A stretch of DNA of 64,000 nt from Setophaga petechia (GCA_024362935.1 JANCRA010000008.1:29630557-29694556), one strand, 5' to 3'. Positions 14,861 to 27,678 are shown, counted from the stretch's first letter. The notes: generated from the sequence alone by a model not told the origin. Program-made: numbers and translations.

Positions 14861-15659
14861 AAGTGTGGGCAGAGCATAAAATCTGAACACGGGATCTTTG
14901 AATTTTACTGTTCTTCTTTCTATTACTGTGTATCTATAAAACCTGCAGGCAAAATATGTGCCTTGTCTTCCTGTTATGTTGTACAGATCCTGATAGCTTC
15001 TAGTGACTCGTTTAGCTCAAATTGATGAGGTGTGCAGAGTTGTAAAGGCTCCTCTTGCTGATGCATGCAGCTCTCTCTATAATTGAATCCCCTTTCCATT
15101 TTCTATATGAAGAATGGGCTCATGAAAACGTTAAAAGTTTTATGTTGTGGCTGAAAAGTCAATAATTGAAAAACAACAGCTTGCTAGGATCTCTGCAATG
15201 TACATTTCTTCCCCTATGTGGATTATTAGGACACCAGTGAAGCCTTGGTTTCCTACAAAATGCCACTGTCATGGAGCAAATGTAGTGAGTCTGCTCTGGG
15301 CATGAAATAGCTGTAAAAGAGAGAGTTTTATGTTACCATCTTTTCATTCTTTTCTTTAAACCAGAAAATATGCATAATGAAAAGGCAGTAGGAGTTTTGA
15401 GAAAGGTGGTCTAATGTATAAGACAGTTAAGTGCCAAATGAAAAAAATAACTACTTTTGAATTATTTGTTATGCTGTAGAAATCTCTCTGGGCATATTTT
15501 TTTCAGAAATTATTCTTCTGTTTCTTTGTTTCTGAGAAGCAAATCTATTACCTGAGTGAAGCAGTGCCGGAATTCTCAGACATTTTAGCTCTTTGCCTTC
15601 ACACTCCATTTTTTAACAAATCTGGCCACCCCAACTGAATAACTTGTACATTTAATGGT

Positions 15660-15960
15660 TCAAAAACAGGTGTATAGAAAAGAGGGAGGGGTAAGAAATG
15701 ACCCAGTCTCTTTCTGGGGATCAGGGTACATGGGCTACTCTGAGCAGTGGCCAATCCTCATCTCCCAGGTCGGGGTGGGCAGCAGCTGGCTGAGTGCTCG
15801 TACCGTGCACGGTGCCAGCTGCAGGGATGCTGCCAGCTCCTGTGATTGCACAGCATCCCTGGGGGAGGGGGAAATAGAGGGGAGAAAGCAGCTGGAGGCT
15901 GCACAGTTTTGGGTTTATGTGCTGCTGCCTTCTCTTCTCAGCTTGTGTCTGTTGATTGTT
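15660..15960 (+). other. GC-rich intronic island with clustered inverted repeats
   Basis: A compact GC-rich patch in otherwise AT-rich intron. It contains a 12-bp perfect palindrome ACCGTGCACGGT (15802-15813). This is flanked by a 9-bp inverted repeat, GCAGCTGGC (15782-15790) and GCCAGCTGC (15814-15822). Directly after comes an 11-bp perfect inverted repeat, CAGGGATGCTG (15822-15832) and CAGCATCCCTG (15851-15861), around an 18-base spacer. A G-rich run follows (about 15861-15885). A 117-codon frame covers the patch but has no recognisable domain. It may be a regulatory element or part of an unrecognised repeat; I cannot tell which. Confidence 0.5.
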
Positions 15961-16970
15961 ATTCCCATTCCTCATTTGAAAACCTCTGTAAGGAAGTTTA
16001 TAGAATGAGTGTCATCTCTGGCTAAAAAAATTCCTGTAAAGTTTTCAAGCCAGTTATGGAATTTAGAATTTATTACAATCTATGTTTTTCCTCACTATAG
16101 TCCCGAAAAGTTACCCATTATCTTAATCTTTTAAAAATAGATGAAGCAAAATTCTCCAGATTATGTTGACATAGGGTTTAGGTCAGAACCTCATAGGCCA
16201 CATCTCATTTATTCACTTAAATCCTATGTAGACATAGTTCTGAATTAGCATAAATGTAGTTTGTGTTATCTAACCAGTTCTTTCTCTAAATTCTGTCAAA
16301 AAATATTTTTCCAGGTCAGTTTTCAGACTGTATATGTTTATATTTTCTCCAGGATTTTTTTTTAAATCCTGCTACAGCTTTTTTTGTGCATAACAAGAAG
16401 TTATATGATGGATTTCCTCTAGGATACACTTGTATTCCACTAAATATATATGAGAGATCATAAGTCTGGAGAGGAGATGTGTCAAGATCCAAAAATTTGC
16501 TTTGGGTAACCATACCAACAGTACAACAATCTATTAGGGACCATCTGCTGAAAATGAACCAGCATATGGATACCTAAAGAAATGTTCAGTGTTATTGTTC
16601 AGTCTTTGAGAGTAAGAAAGAAGACAGTTTGAAATTTGCTTATGTTTAGGATTTTTTTCATTATGAATATTTACTACTGGACCAAGTAATCTCTGATACT
16701 TACAGGGCAGTTTAAATTGTTCAGGTATGGTTTATGGTTTATTAATAAACAGATACAGTATTTCCTAAAGTCATATAAGTGGAAACTAAATTATTTTGAT
16801 TTTTTCCCCCCAGATAGCTACAACTATAAATTTTAAGTCCAAAGCGTTAAAAATAGTCAGTGTAATCTTAGAATCCAAACTTAGATGTAAAATAAGCATC
16901 GTGGTTTTCATAAGAGCTGATCAGCCAAAATGCCAACCAAGGAACAACAGGAATCATATTTCTAAAATTT

Positions 16971-16994
16971 ACATTCCATATAAATATGGAATGT
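16971..16994. repeat. Perfect 11-bp inverted repeat with paired TEAD-type motifs
   Basis: ACATTCCATAT and ATATGGAATGT are separated by two A bases, giving a near-perfect 24-bp palindrome. Each arm contains the M-CAT core (CATTCC and its complement GGAATG) bound by TEAD factors, here in inverted orientation. The inverted repeat is directly visible. TEAD binding is inference. Confidence 0.6.
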
Positions 16995-17820
16995 GAAGCT
17001 AAATCTCAAGCTCATGTCATAGAAAGAAGCTGAGCTAATGAACTGTACATCTAGAAGAAAAATCTGCTTTTGAAGTAATTTATGTATGGAAATTTCTGCA
17101 TGGTACAGCTTGATAAGGGTAAACCTCAGTAGTGACAAAACCAGCGAAAACTCTATGTGAAATGTAAGTGCTCATAAATGGTGCTACAACCATAATTTCT
17201 ATGTATTATGAGACTATTGGATGACAGAGAAATAAAGAACATGTTGCTATACAGTATGAGGCAATTTATTCCTGAATAGCTTGAAATTGGATTGTAAATG
17301 TAATCAAGTGCATTGATGTTCCCAGCTATTTGGTAATGATGAAGTATGCTTTCCCAGAGAATTTTTCATTAAGAAAAATATTAAAGTCTAGGTACTTTAA
17401 TGTGATATCAAACAAAATCAGAATATTTCTTCCTGAACATTCAAATCTTTCATGCACTTTTTTTTTTTTTTCCTGAGGGTTTGGGTTCCTTTCAACTCCA
17501 AAGATGGGAATTCACACCTCTCATAGAAAGTCCTTTACATTTATTCCATGTGTTCTTAAGCTCAAGTGCATTTCTCTCAAAGGTGAATTTGACCTGCTGT
17601 GTTGGTGGAATATGCAGTTTCTCAAGGCAGCACATCTTGCTTTACTTATGGTTGTGAGCAGAAGTTAACACAATGTTGAGGTTTTTTAATAAGAGTTCTG
17701 CAGAACACCAGCAAGAATGGTTGGTTCTAATGCTCTCAAGTTGGATTTCTTAGTGCCATTTTTAGACTAATATGCTTTTCTATTTTTGTCCTTTCAAAAT
17801 AGTTTTGTGAAAAATAGTAA

Positions 17821-17848
17821 TTTTTCAATATAGATTTATATTGAAAAA
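17821..17848. repeat. Perfect 12-bp inverted repeat (hairpin)
   Basis: TTTTTCAATATA at 17821-17832 and TATATTGAAAAA at 17837-17848 pair fully around a 4-base GATT loop. The stem is AT-rich and short, too short for a microRNA precursor. No flanking terminal repeats or target duplication were noticed, so a transposon identity is not supported. Confidence 0.7.
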
Positions 17849-18785
17849 CAAATTGTGTGCTCGTTATGGTTGGATTACCAATGTTAGTGAAACAATCACC
17901 TCTCCAATTCTCTAGTCCATTGTAGTCATAACTGAGGGTCAGGCTTTCAAAAACAAGGATTTTTCTAACTTTTTTTAACCCATCACTTAATCTCTCTCCA
18001 TCTCTAACCTCTGAAAAGTTTCTTTCTTCTGCTTCCCCTAGGGAGCATCTCCACTAGGATATTCCTACTTTTTTTTTAATATGAGTTGGAAAAGAGAAAA
18101 GGTGTCTTCCAATCAATTTCTTCTCCTGGCAGCAGGGCATAGGGTCAATGCATCCACATTTGCAATAGCATTAATGGGAGAGTGAGTCTGCCATCCTAAA
18201 CAGGAGTCACCAAAGACACATTTTAGCAGTATGTGCTTTAGCAGGCTAGTGACTGTAGCTATTTAATTCTCAAAGCCAAGCTTTTTGATCATATCCAGTT
18301 GTCCATTATTGTCAGGAGTACCACATGCTCCACTGTTCTGAAAGGTAGTCACCAGGTTCTTAGACTACAGGTGTCACAGTAGATCCTCACTGGAAACAGA
18401 AATTATTGGGGTTTTGGGTATCTTTTACATTTATAAATAGATATACAAGTCTTCTATCAAATAATTCAAAATACTTCTAAGATAATAAAACTTAGCTTTT
18501 TACTCCCTGTGACTTACTGGTCAAAATACTCAATACTGCAACACGTTTTTTAAAACATTAGCTTTCACTCATTAAAACAAATGTAATTGCAGCTTGAGGC
18601 ATTGCCAATACTAATCATACAATCTATTATAGGAAGTACTCATAATAGCTGTTGAAAAAAACATTGTGGAGTTACTGGGAACAATGCATAATGTGTTTTC
18701 AATAGTCCTTTTTTCTCATTCCATTGCACAATAGAAATTAAGGATGTATTACAGTATAGTTCACTACAATATTAATGGCTTTAAT

Positions 18786-18930
18786 AACTCTAAGATAGAA
18801 TCTCCATCAGCCCACGTCGGGTAAAGTTCACCCACCCACCACTGACTTTACATCCCAACCTCCTGGCACCATCCCACTTGTGCCGACCCACTTAATGTAG
18901 GGGAGCAAGCCCAAGGTGTCCCTGAGCTGC
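18786..18930. other. Unclassified GC-rich patch
   Basis: About 145 bp noticeably richer in C (several CCCACC-type words and some CpG) than the flanking sequence. It has sharp edges, as an old inserted fragment might. It does not resemble the CR1 3' ends or the two LTRs found elsewhere in this window. No function or family is assigned. Confidence 0.35.
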
Positions 18931-21900
18931 ACTGAGAGAAGTGGAAGGTTTGTTTATGCAGTGGAGAGAGTACCCTGAAGGCAAGTTCACAAGTGGTTTT
19001 ATGGTCCCTTTTGCAAGCTCACAGACTTTACAATTTTTTTCCCTGCAAACTCTGTTTTATTTCCTTTCCCCTCCAGTTCAGAAGGGGAACTCTGATCAGC
19101 AGGATTTCTGTGTGCATCAGGGAGAAGAATATTTGGTTTCAGATTTCTGAGGGCTTTTGGAATTGATGTCAGTGATATTCATTTAATTGAATGAGGTCTA
19201 GGAAGCTTCACAGAGGGATCCTTTAAAGAGAGTTTCTCTCTACAGATTCCATCCCAGGAGTCTGGGGAAGAGACAACTGAAAAAAAAGTTAATTAATAAC
19301 ATTAAGTGTTTATCCAGCTAGTGCCAGAAGGCAAGGGACTACTCTGTCAGCTAGACTAGACAGGGTTGATCTACACAAGGGAAACCAGAATTTCCTTCTT
19401 AAGCAAAAAAGATCCTACATTTTAAATGGGAAAGAAAAAAAAATATATTTATATCAAAAACTATTAATAAATGCAAAAGCACTTCCAGCCTTCCTATGTT
19501 TCTATGAATTCAATTAAAAACCCAACAAACAAACAAACTGCAAAGATTTAGCGAATATAGGTTTAAATTTAAAGATATTTCATTCTGACAAATGGAGGTG
19601 ATCTGTTAATCTGTTAAGGAAACTAACTTTGAGTAAAAGACAGGAGTAAATTAACTCTTCAGTCATGCTGGAAAACTGTTTGTGGAAATCAGAGAGTACA
19701 AAACTGATGTTGCACCCTGGAGATGTAAGTCTTCATATGTAAGACTCTTTCTTAATGTTTTAGAATGGAGTGCAACTTTAAGGTCTGTGTCATGAACATT
19801 TTCAGAATTGGATTCTAGATAAGATAAAAAATAACAGAAAGTTTTTCCCAGTTGTAACTGTAAAAAACAAACCTAATGTTTAGTTACTGTTGATTGCCAG
19901 ATTTCCAGATGATCCCACAAACTGGTGGATGATAGGGTCATCCAGGACACAGTGGATATGCTTTAGAAAGCAAATTTTAAAAGCCCAGCAAAAGGTTTAT
20001 GCAATAATAACCAAATGGACAGTTGAAATTACTGTGGCAGGTTGTACAGCCTGTGATAGTTCTAGAAAATCCTCAGGAGTTTCCACGAGCAGAAACTTTA
20101 TCCCAGAGCTTTAGGCAGATTTTACATCTCCTGTGATCAGACAGCAAGGTCTGTGGAGAGTAAGGACTTTGATCTGTCTTCATGGTCGTGAGTTTTCAGA
20201 ATAATTCTGATTTGCCCATACAGTGATGTTGCTGTGAAGAAAATGCCCTACCAGCTTTTGTTCTGAGTGAATTTATTTTGAGGACAGATCGCTCCATATC
20301 CAGATATATAGTCCAGACTGGTTGCAATGGCATTTATAACAGTGTGCAGATCTGCCAGGATGAGACAGATTCACCTATCCAATCACAGATGGTAGAAAAT
20401 ATGACTCACAGATGCTGCTGTGTGAGAGCTTGGCTTCAGCAAGGATTCAGGAGCACTTGCATAAATGGATTTTATTAGCTACCATGTATTTCTCCAAAGG
20501 CTGATTTACTGTTTTCTAGAAGGAAAATGAAAAGAGAAAAAAAAATGAGAACCTTCCTCTTGAAGAAAAATTACATTTTTGATTGTGAGGAGCCTCACCA
20601 GCTCATTACTTTCTTTTGTCAGACAGAGAATCTGTTGGATTTGCAAGATCTGAGTCAAGACTCCTTCAGTGCATCTGGTATTCCCGAGGAGTGAATGTAC
20701 TGAATTTAAGGAGTTCTAGTGGGTGGGAGTGAGGGCTGGGAAACCTGGGCTTCCTGCATGTGGAAGGGGACAGCAGCAAGCCTTTTAGAAGTGCTGTTAG
20801 TGATATACCAGTGGCATTTCTCAGGGCAAATCTCTTTTAGGACAAGCTGCTAATAACTGGCAGAAGTGAAAAATAATTGGACCTCAGTGTTTTGTTCTGA
20901 AAGGTAACATTCTGGTGGAGAGTTCTGCTTCAGAGCTGTATTCCAGCAGTGGTTTTGCCAAGGACAGGGCAGCGCTGTGGTGGGTGTGGGAGGCAGCCCC
21001 GGGTGCCCTGCATTCAGCCCTCTCACCCTGCAGCAGCACCAGCAGCACTGTGTTTTGCAGAGCTCATAGCTCTGGTCTAGGTCACTTAGGTTATCTTATG
21101 AGCTTTCTTTTGCTTGCCTTCCTCCTGGCTGTCTGGCAGAAGTAAGGGATGAATAATACCTGCTGCCAGTGACAGCTGCTGTTATACAACTCCCCCTCTG
21201 TCCAGAAAAGGGCAGAGTAATGCAGGAAAAATTACTCCAAGAGGTATCCAAGGAAGAGCTCAACTGTTTGCTGTATCTCTACTCTTATCTTTTTCTAATA
21301 ACTACCTGTCTAAAAAAAGGTTACCAAACTAAAATACTGATCTGTAGTAGTGCAAGGTCAGGTACAAATGAAAGATGTACAGCAGCAAGAAGTGATATGA
21401 TAACATTAGCAATGTGATCATGAATAGAAAGCTATTTATTTTGATTCTGTGAGTGGATTATCAGTATTACTACTTTTAGTAATATATCCTTTCACTCTTT
21501 TGCTTCTGGCATTACTGTACATGATTGACTAATATTACCAGGGGTTGGCAAATCTGAATTCAGTGCAACCTTACTTTCAATATGAAGATAGTTCATACAA
21601 ATATGGAAGACATTGGGCTGCTTACATATCCTAAGTAAAATGACTGCTATTTCCATTTGAAAGATAAGATATTTTGAGGGTTATTTTCAAGGAACCTTTT
21701 TGTCTTAGAAGAGCAGAGGGGGACATTTCTGGCAATATGCTTTCACATGGCTTTTAGTTTGTCAAATGTATATTTTTAGCTGAAGTTAATTTTCTTCATC
21801 TCCTCTTGGGGACCAGGGAGTGAGGAAGGGAGGGACATGTTTCAGAACACTAATTTTTCTGACACTTAATCTTTCCCAGGATAGGTGGGATGAATTGTCT

Positions 21901-24051
21901 TTCAAAGGCTTTTGTCCTTCCTCACTGGCTACTGAGAAAGTCTAAACATGTAATAGTTCAACAGCCAACTTCAGTAAAATAAACTACATCAGTTAAAAAG
22001 GAAGACCAACTAAAACATGCCAATACAATAAATTCCCTAGACATTTAAGAGGGAGGAAAAGAAATTTGAGTTAAATTGTCAATATTTCATCTAAATCCAA
22101 ATTCTCTATGGACTTGACTGCCCATTGTTTTCTCTTCCATGTCTCCACTCATACTAGGAGCAGTACTAGGTATGTTTCACTCAAGGTCTGTTTGCAGGCA
22201 TTACAAAAGAGATTAAAAAAGGCTAACCTGTTCCTTTTCAGCTCTGATTGCCACTTGATAAACAGCCAAAAGGTCAGACATAGTTCTGTTTTCCCAAAGA
22301 AGACAAGGGACCAAGTTGTGTCTGAGAATCTTTGCTTAATACCTGCTTTCATTTTAGCTTTATGAAGAAACACATTTCAACAGTCTTCCTCCCCCTGCAC
22401 AGCTCACCAAGACACCTTTTCCTTGCAAAGTTCTCCTTGCCAAATCATCCAGCAGCAAGACATATCACCATGAAAGCTGCACCCTCCCCTTTCACCTGCC
22501 CTCTCCAGACATGCCTGTGCTGTCTCAGAATTCTGAGATGGGTGTACTGCTTCCTGGCTGCCGCAAACATGGGGAAAGCATCACTTTCCAGTGCTTTAGG
22601 GCAGTGGTAGCTACATGGATTTGCATAACTGGTCTCAGGAAATGAAAATATTGTACCGAGTCCTTTAGCTCATTCTGATTACTAGCCTTTAGATTACTCT
22701 TAGTTTATTCCAAATTATCTATAAAATAAACCAGCAGATTAGCAAAAAAATGGTGCACAATGTTGCCGAAACCCCTTTCAAAATATAAAAGATATCACGT
22801 CAAGCATATGAAAACCAGACTTTCTGAGGTTCTTTATACACGATTTGAAATTTTGGTCATTTTCATCATTTCCTTCAGCTTGATAAGAATGTAATGGAAA
22901 TACAATTTATTCTACGCAGGAATACTAACCTTGCTCCTATTAAGATTAGCTGACACTTCTGGCTTTTTAATGCATTTTTGAAATCCTAATAATTTCATCA
23001 AATTGAACTGAAATAATCACAACTTTCTTAAGCTTCTCAGGCTTAATATTTTTTAATATTTCGTTTGGATTAAGTCAACTGTTTCCCAGAATGGAAACTT
23101 GGGAAAAAAAAGATATGTATTTGTCCATGTTAAAGCAATTTGGCAATAACTTTTGACTGGATTGGATGGCTGTTCTTAATAATAGAGGTAGATATTAATT
23201 AAGAAACCATGACCATGGACTCAAGAATACTGAAATAAAATTAATTTAGGCCTGATATTTCAACATGATTACAACTTTGCAACTGAAATAATGCAATTGC
23301 AATATATTTTTTCTGTGTTGCTATGTGTACAACAGTAGAAATTATATAGGGATTGCATGCAGTTATAAATGACTCTTAATACATGGTTTGGATTTTTATT
23401 TTTATAAGCAACTCTTGTTTTTCTGTTTGGAGCCTAAACCCCAAGCAAAATTAAAAGCATGTTTTATGCTAGATGTGCATTAAAGCCTCTGACCTTTGTA
23501 ATACAGAAAAAATATATCATTCCTTCCTGCTCCTTGTGTAACAGAGGCAAATATTAAACACATAGACACAAAAACCTCCAAAATAAACTTTTGATAACTT
23601 CTGCCTTTTCCATATCCAAGAAGGTTATGAAAGAGTGAGCACTAAATCTTAGTGAAAACTACCTCAATGCCTTCTACTTGGAGAGGCTGATGAACATTTT
23701 TCCACATTTGCATGCATAAACACAGTAGTGGCTCCCTAGAATATATCTTTCTCATTTTCCAGGAGTTATTATTAAACCTGGATTTCAATATAAATGTTTG
23801 AGAGTCTTCCCAAAGTCTTTTTAGAAGTGGGAAAGCACTTCAGATACTTCTAATACCCATGAAATGAACTAAAATAATTTGTCTTGCTTTCATCTTTCTA
23901 TATTTCTTTTCTTTGTTCATTGTTAAAAACCTTTACTATTAGCAACTTGTGTCTTTCTCCCTATATAGGAATAAAGCTGCATAGGGTCTATCTGTGGCTC
24001 ATGGGAATCTCCCTACTTCTTTTTTCTTTTTTGTTTTTTTTGTCTCTCCAG

Positions 24052-24174
24052 ATCATTAAAGACCAGAAGCTACTGGGGATAGTTGGAGGGATGCTACTGA
24101 TTGATCTTTGCATCCTGATTTGCTGGCAGGTTGTGGATCCTTTGAGGAGGACAGTGGAAAAGTATAACATGGAG
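24052..24174 (+). CDS. GABBR2: GABBR2 exon: transmembrane helix 4 and start of extracellular loop 2
   Basis: Internal coding exon of 41 codons, phase 0 at both ends, directly following the 9974-10081 exon in the mRNA: the joined reading goes from ...KMKKK into IIKDQKLL. Residues 1-7 complete the basic intracellular loop 2, residues 7-27 ([19 protein letters not shown]) form helix 4, and [14 protein letters not shown] begins extracellular loop 2. The acceptor is a long T-rich tract plus CAG and the donor is GTATGT at 24175. Compared with the mammalian protein from memory there are three differences: Gly for Val at the third helix residue (codon 24076-24078), Val for Ala after CWQ, and Asn for Ser in KYNME. 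The next exon expected, beginning PDPAGRD, was not found downstream. Confidence 0.97.
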
Positions 24175-27100
24175 GTATGTCCTCAAGCCCAAGTAATACT
24201 AATGGTTGCATATCAGTATCTACAGCTTTCCATAAGATTAAGCTAAAGATGCATTAGGTAAAATGAAAGCAAGTCAAGCTGTGTATTTTGGGGGAGGAAG
24301 GGTTCTGGTTTTCAAAACCAAATAGAAAAGAAACAACTGCAGCCAAAAGAAATTGTGTATGTAGTTGCAAGTGCCACATTTCTGTCACTTGTGAGGCATT
24401 TTATTTTCAAGGGTTGTAAACACAGGAGAGTCCTCTGTTAAGACTCTCTATTAGAGTCTGTTGCAATAAATAATAGATTATCAGAACCCATTAGTGAATT
24501 TCAGTAAGAGCTCATTCAAGATAAGTGCAGAAGAGGTCACTGCTTAGACTGCATTCTTTGTGGAGATGGTCAGGAATGATGTTACCTACTGCTATATTTA
24601 TTTGCAGTAATTTTATGTGCACGCACCCATACTGATTGTTTCTCTCTTAATGGTATTCCCAGAAAGGTCACACCAGAAATTTTGATAGGCAGGAGGTAAT
24701 AGCTTAATGCCAGTTGTAGACACATTTCAAAACTCTGGTTGATTTCTAGAAGTGGAGGTGAAGTAGAGCTTTCTGGACAAACTGATAGCAAGAAACATGG
24801 CAGCAACAATTTATACTTAGGAAAAACCATCTATCTGTATGTAGATGTGCATTGTTTGAGAGTTTATTGCCTCCAACATGGCAACTGGTGATATCTGAAA
24901 ACTAGATTATATAAGGACAATCTAGAAGTGTTAGTCTCTTCTATTCTTGGTAATCAGTAAGAAAAAGAACAATTGTTTTCTCTTCTGATGTTAACATTTG
25001 CAAGAAAATATATACCATTTTACTCCACTGCTTTTATTTTGTTCTTACTTTTCAGTGTAGCTCTGGAATTTTATTAGGAGACAATTTCACTTTTTTAGTA
25101 TAATTTGTAGAAGATACCCTAGAACAATGCTTCTTAAACTGCAAGCAGATTTCTTTGAAAAAATCACTTAAGAATGAAAAGATTTGTCTCAGTCGTTCCC
25201 TAGAGTTTGAAAGACTTCCCAGCTAATACAGTTGTCAATAAAAATAGAAAATGTAGCTGAAATTTGTCTGCTGGAGACGCTTCTGGTCTATGTGTGTATA
25301 GCTTGAAGCCATAGCAGCTTGTTGAGAACCTTGTGAATTTCATTTTGCTCCAATTGTATTCTAAGTGATATTTCAGTTGTTAGTATTATTAACATTTTCT
25401 CTGCTTATCTGAACCCAAACATATTACGACAAATAGTCACAAAATGAAATTAAAATAATCTCAGATAGAAGGAATTTTACTTATTACTTTAGTTTAAACT
25501 AAAGAACCTGATATCTAGTCGTATTAGATTCACTTGAGTATAATTCCATAGACAGCAGCAGTAACTGTGAAGTTAAACCATAAGTACCATATATTTAAAA
25601 TATAATGTTTACTGTAGTTTTAAATGATTGCAATTTCCATCTGAACTTTTCAGTGTATATTCTTTGATCATCTAATATATAACTCTTTAAAAACTTTGTG
25701 TGATTTTTCCACATTTGGGGCTTTCCAGACCACAGGGCTGCGTACCAGTTGCCTGAACTTTGCATAAGAGCTGAAACTCTCCTGGAATTATATAAGCCCA
25801 TGCAAAGTGACACTCACTGAGTGCACACATGACAATGTTTGATAGCTTGATCCCTCAGCATAGAATTGACTTGAACTTACTGTTAGAGCTCTTAGCTATT
25901 AATGTAAGTTGCGCAGAATATTTTTGAAGCTAATGGATCTGGGGTGGGAAGGAAATAACAGTATTGTGCTAGCAAATGTGGTCATTAAACTATTGTATGT
26001 GCATAAAATATGTTACTATAAAAGCAGTGAGGTGAACTGCAATTTACTTTCCTGAAGCACACCTCTTCAGGTCTCAAAAAGTCTAGTGTAAAAGTAAATG
26101 ACAGTTGTCTTCTCTGCTATAATTACTCTTGTTGTTGTTATGTTTTTAATTTTTAGGTTGCTAAAGTTTAATGGTGAATCCTTTAGTTGAGTTTGATGGA
26201 GCACATATTATCTTTTCTGTGTTTGAAAAATACTTGCCACATTGTAAAAACTACTGGCGGCAAGTTTCTGTTTTATTTCAGGGATATTTTGTAGTGGATA
26301 TCTCTTGTCCCACTTGATTCTGTGAAATAATTTTAAAGGGACTATTTCTGCCAGTTAATGCTAATCCAAGTGATAAAGGTTAAAGTAAATGAAGGCTCCA
26401 AATTTTGAATGCAATCAGTCATTCTAGCTAATAAACCATTTGAGCTCTGTTTATGAATACTCATCAGCTTGCTGTGTGATAGTTCTGCATTTGGCTTCTA
26501 TCAGTTGATGCTCTGTTAGTTGTGTCTTCATAAACACATGAATCAAAGGAGCCAAGACAAGAAGCCTAAACACTGTAATGTCCTGTGCTGTTTGCTGTCA
26601 TTCACAAAATAGTTCATTTTAATGAACCAACAGCAGTAAACTATCAAGAACTTTTTAAAAGAGTTCTTAAACCCAGAACTTTAAAATCCAAGTTCCTTTT
26701 CTGGAGTTGTTTGCAAAGTCCAAGCAACCCATGCCTTATAAGCTGAGGATAGGCAGTCTAAATCTAAAAATACAAAGAGAAGTGAAGGCATTTTTAGAGA
26801 TTTTCTGGCCATTACAGAAGGCAGAAATCCTATGGAATGTTGGATCTGTCAGTTTTCAGACCAATTTCTGGCATCCTGACCCTACAGGTATGGTTTCTTT
26901 AGGAAAAGCACATCTGTGGCTGCCATAAGACACCAAGTTAAAAGTTTAAATGACTGAACCATAAAGCATCCAGATCCTCCAATCATCAGCAGGGGAAGCA
27001 GTTTATGGTACATGGACAATAAAGTTGCTGGATAAAAGAGAAGAGGTTAAAGACCAAGGCAAGGACAATGTTAAAACTTCCCTAACTGTACAGTGATCTG

Positions 27101-27608
27101 CAGAAGAACTGTAGCAGTGTCCCTATGTACTTTTCCTAAGAGTGCTGTAGGCTTGATTTTCTCATAATGCAAAAGCATCTGATGACACAAAGGGCTTCTA
27201 ATCTTCAAGCAGCAGTGTAAAAGAAAAATGGAATTAATCCATAATGTTACATCTATTTATCTGTTTTCCTAATTTCCCTGCCTGTAACATTTCTCCTTTT
27301 GCTAATTTTTCAGACCAGTGGAAAGACCAATCACTTTTTTGCTTTACTAATTTCTTCCTAGGCTGAACCAGAAATTTGCTTTTTTCATCATGATTCACCT
27401 TTTTTGTCATAAATGATTAATGATTATGCTCAGATCTGACCCAGGTCCCTGCCAGAGTGTTTCTCCCAGTCATGTGAACTGGAGTGCATACTTCCTTCAC
27501 TGTCTCACTGGCTGGGCTGCCCATGAGGAACTATGGTGCTTCTGTGGGTGCTGCTGTAGAAGAGATTTGCAAGGGTCTACCATTGTTTGTTTTTTGACCT
27601 GCTTTCTT

Positions 27609-27678
27609 AAGAAGGCAATGTTTATGTGCTAGGGTGCTCTGTGAAGAAGGCAATGTTTATGTGCTAGGGTGCTCTGTT
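27609..27678. repeat. 35-bp tandem duplication (two copies)
   Basis: Two adjacent 35-bp copies (27609-27643 and 27644-27678) begin with AAGAAGGCAATG and differ only in the last base. The near-identity points to a recent duplication or an assembly or sequencing artefact. Confidence 0.97.

Noticed and set aside
15822..15861. microRNA precursor
   Set aside because: The perfect stem is only 11 bp and pairing does not continue outward, well short of a typical pre-miRNA.
15655..16008. 117-codon open frame with a hydrophobic C-terminal stretch
   Set aside because: The frame spans the GC-rich hairpin cluster. No homology is recognised and there is no splice or promoter context. The DNA-level symmetry is the more striking signal.
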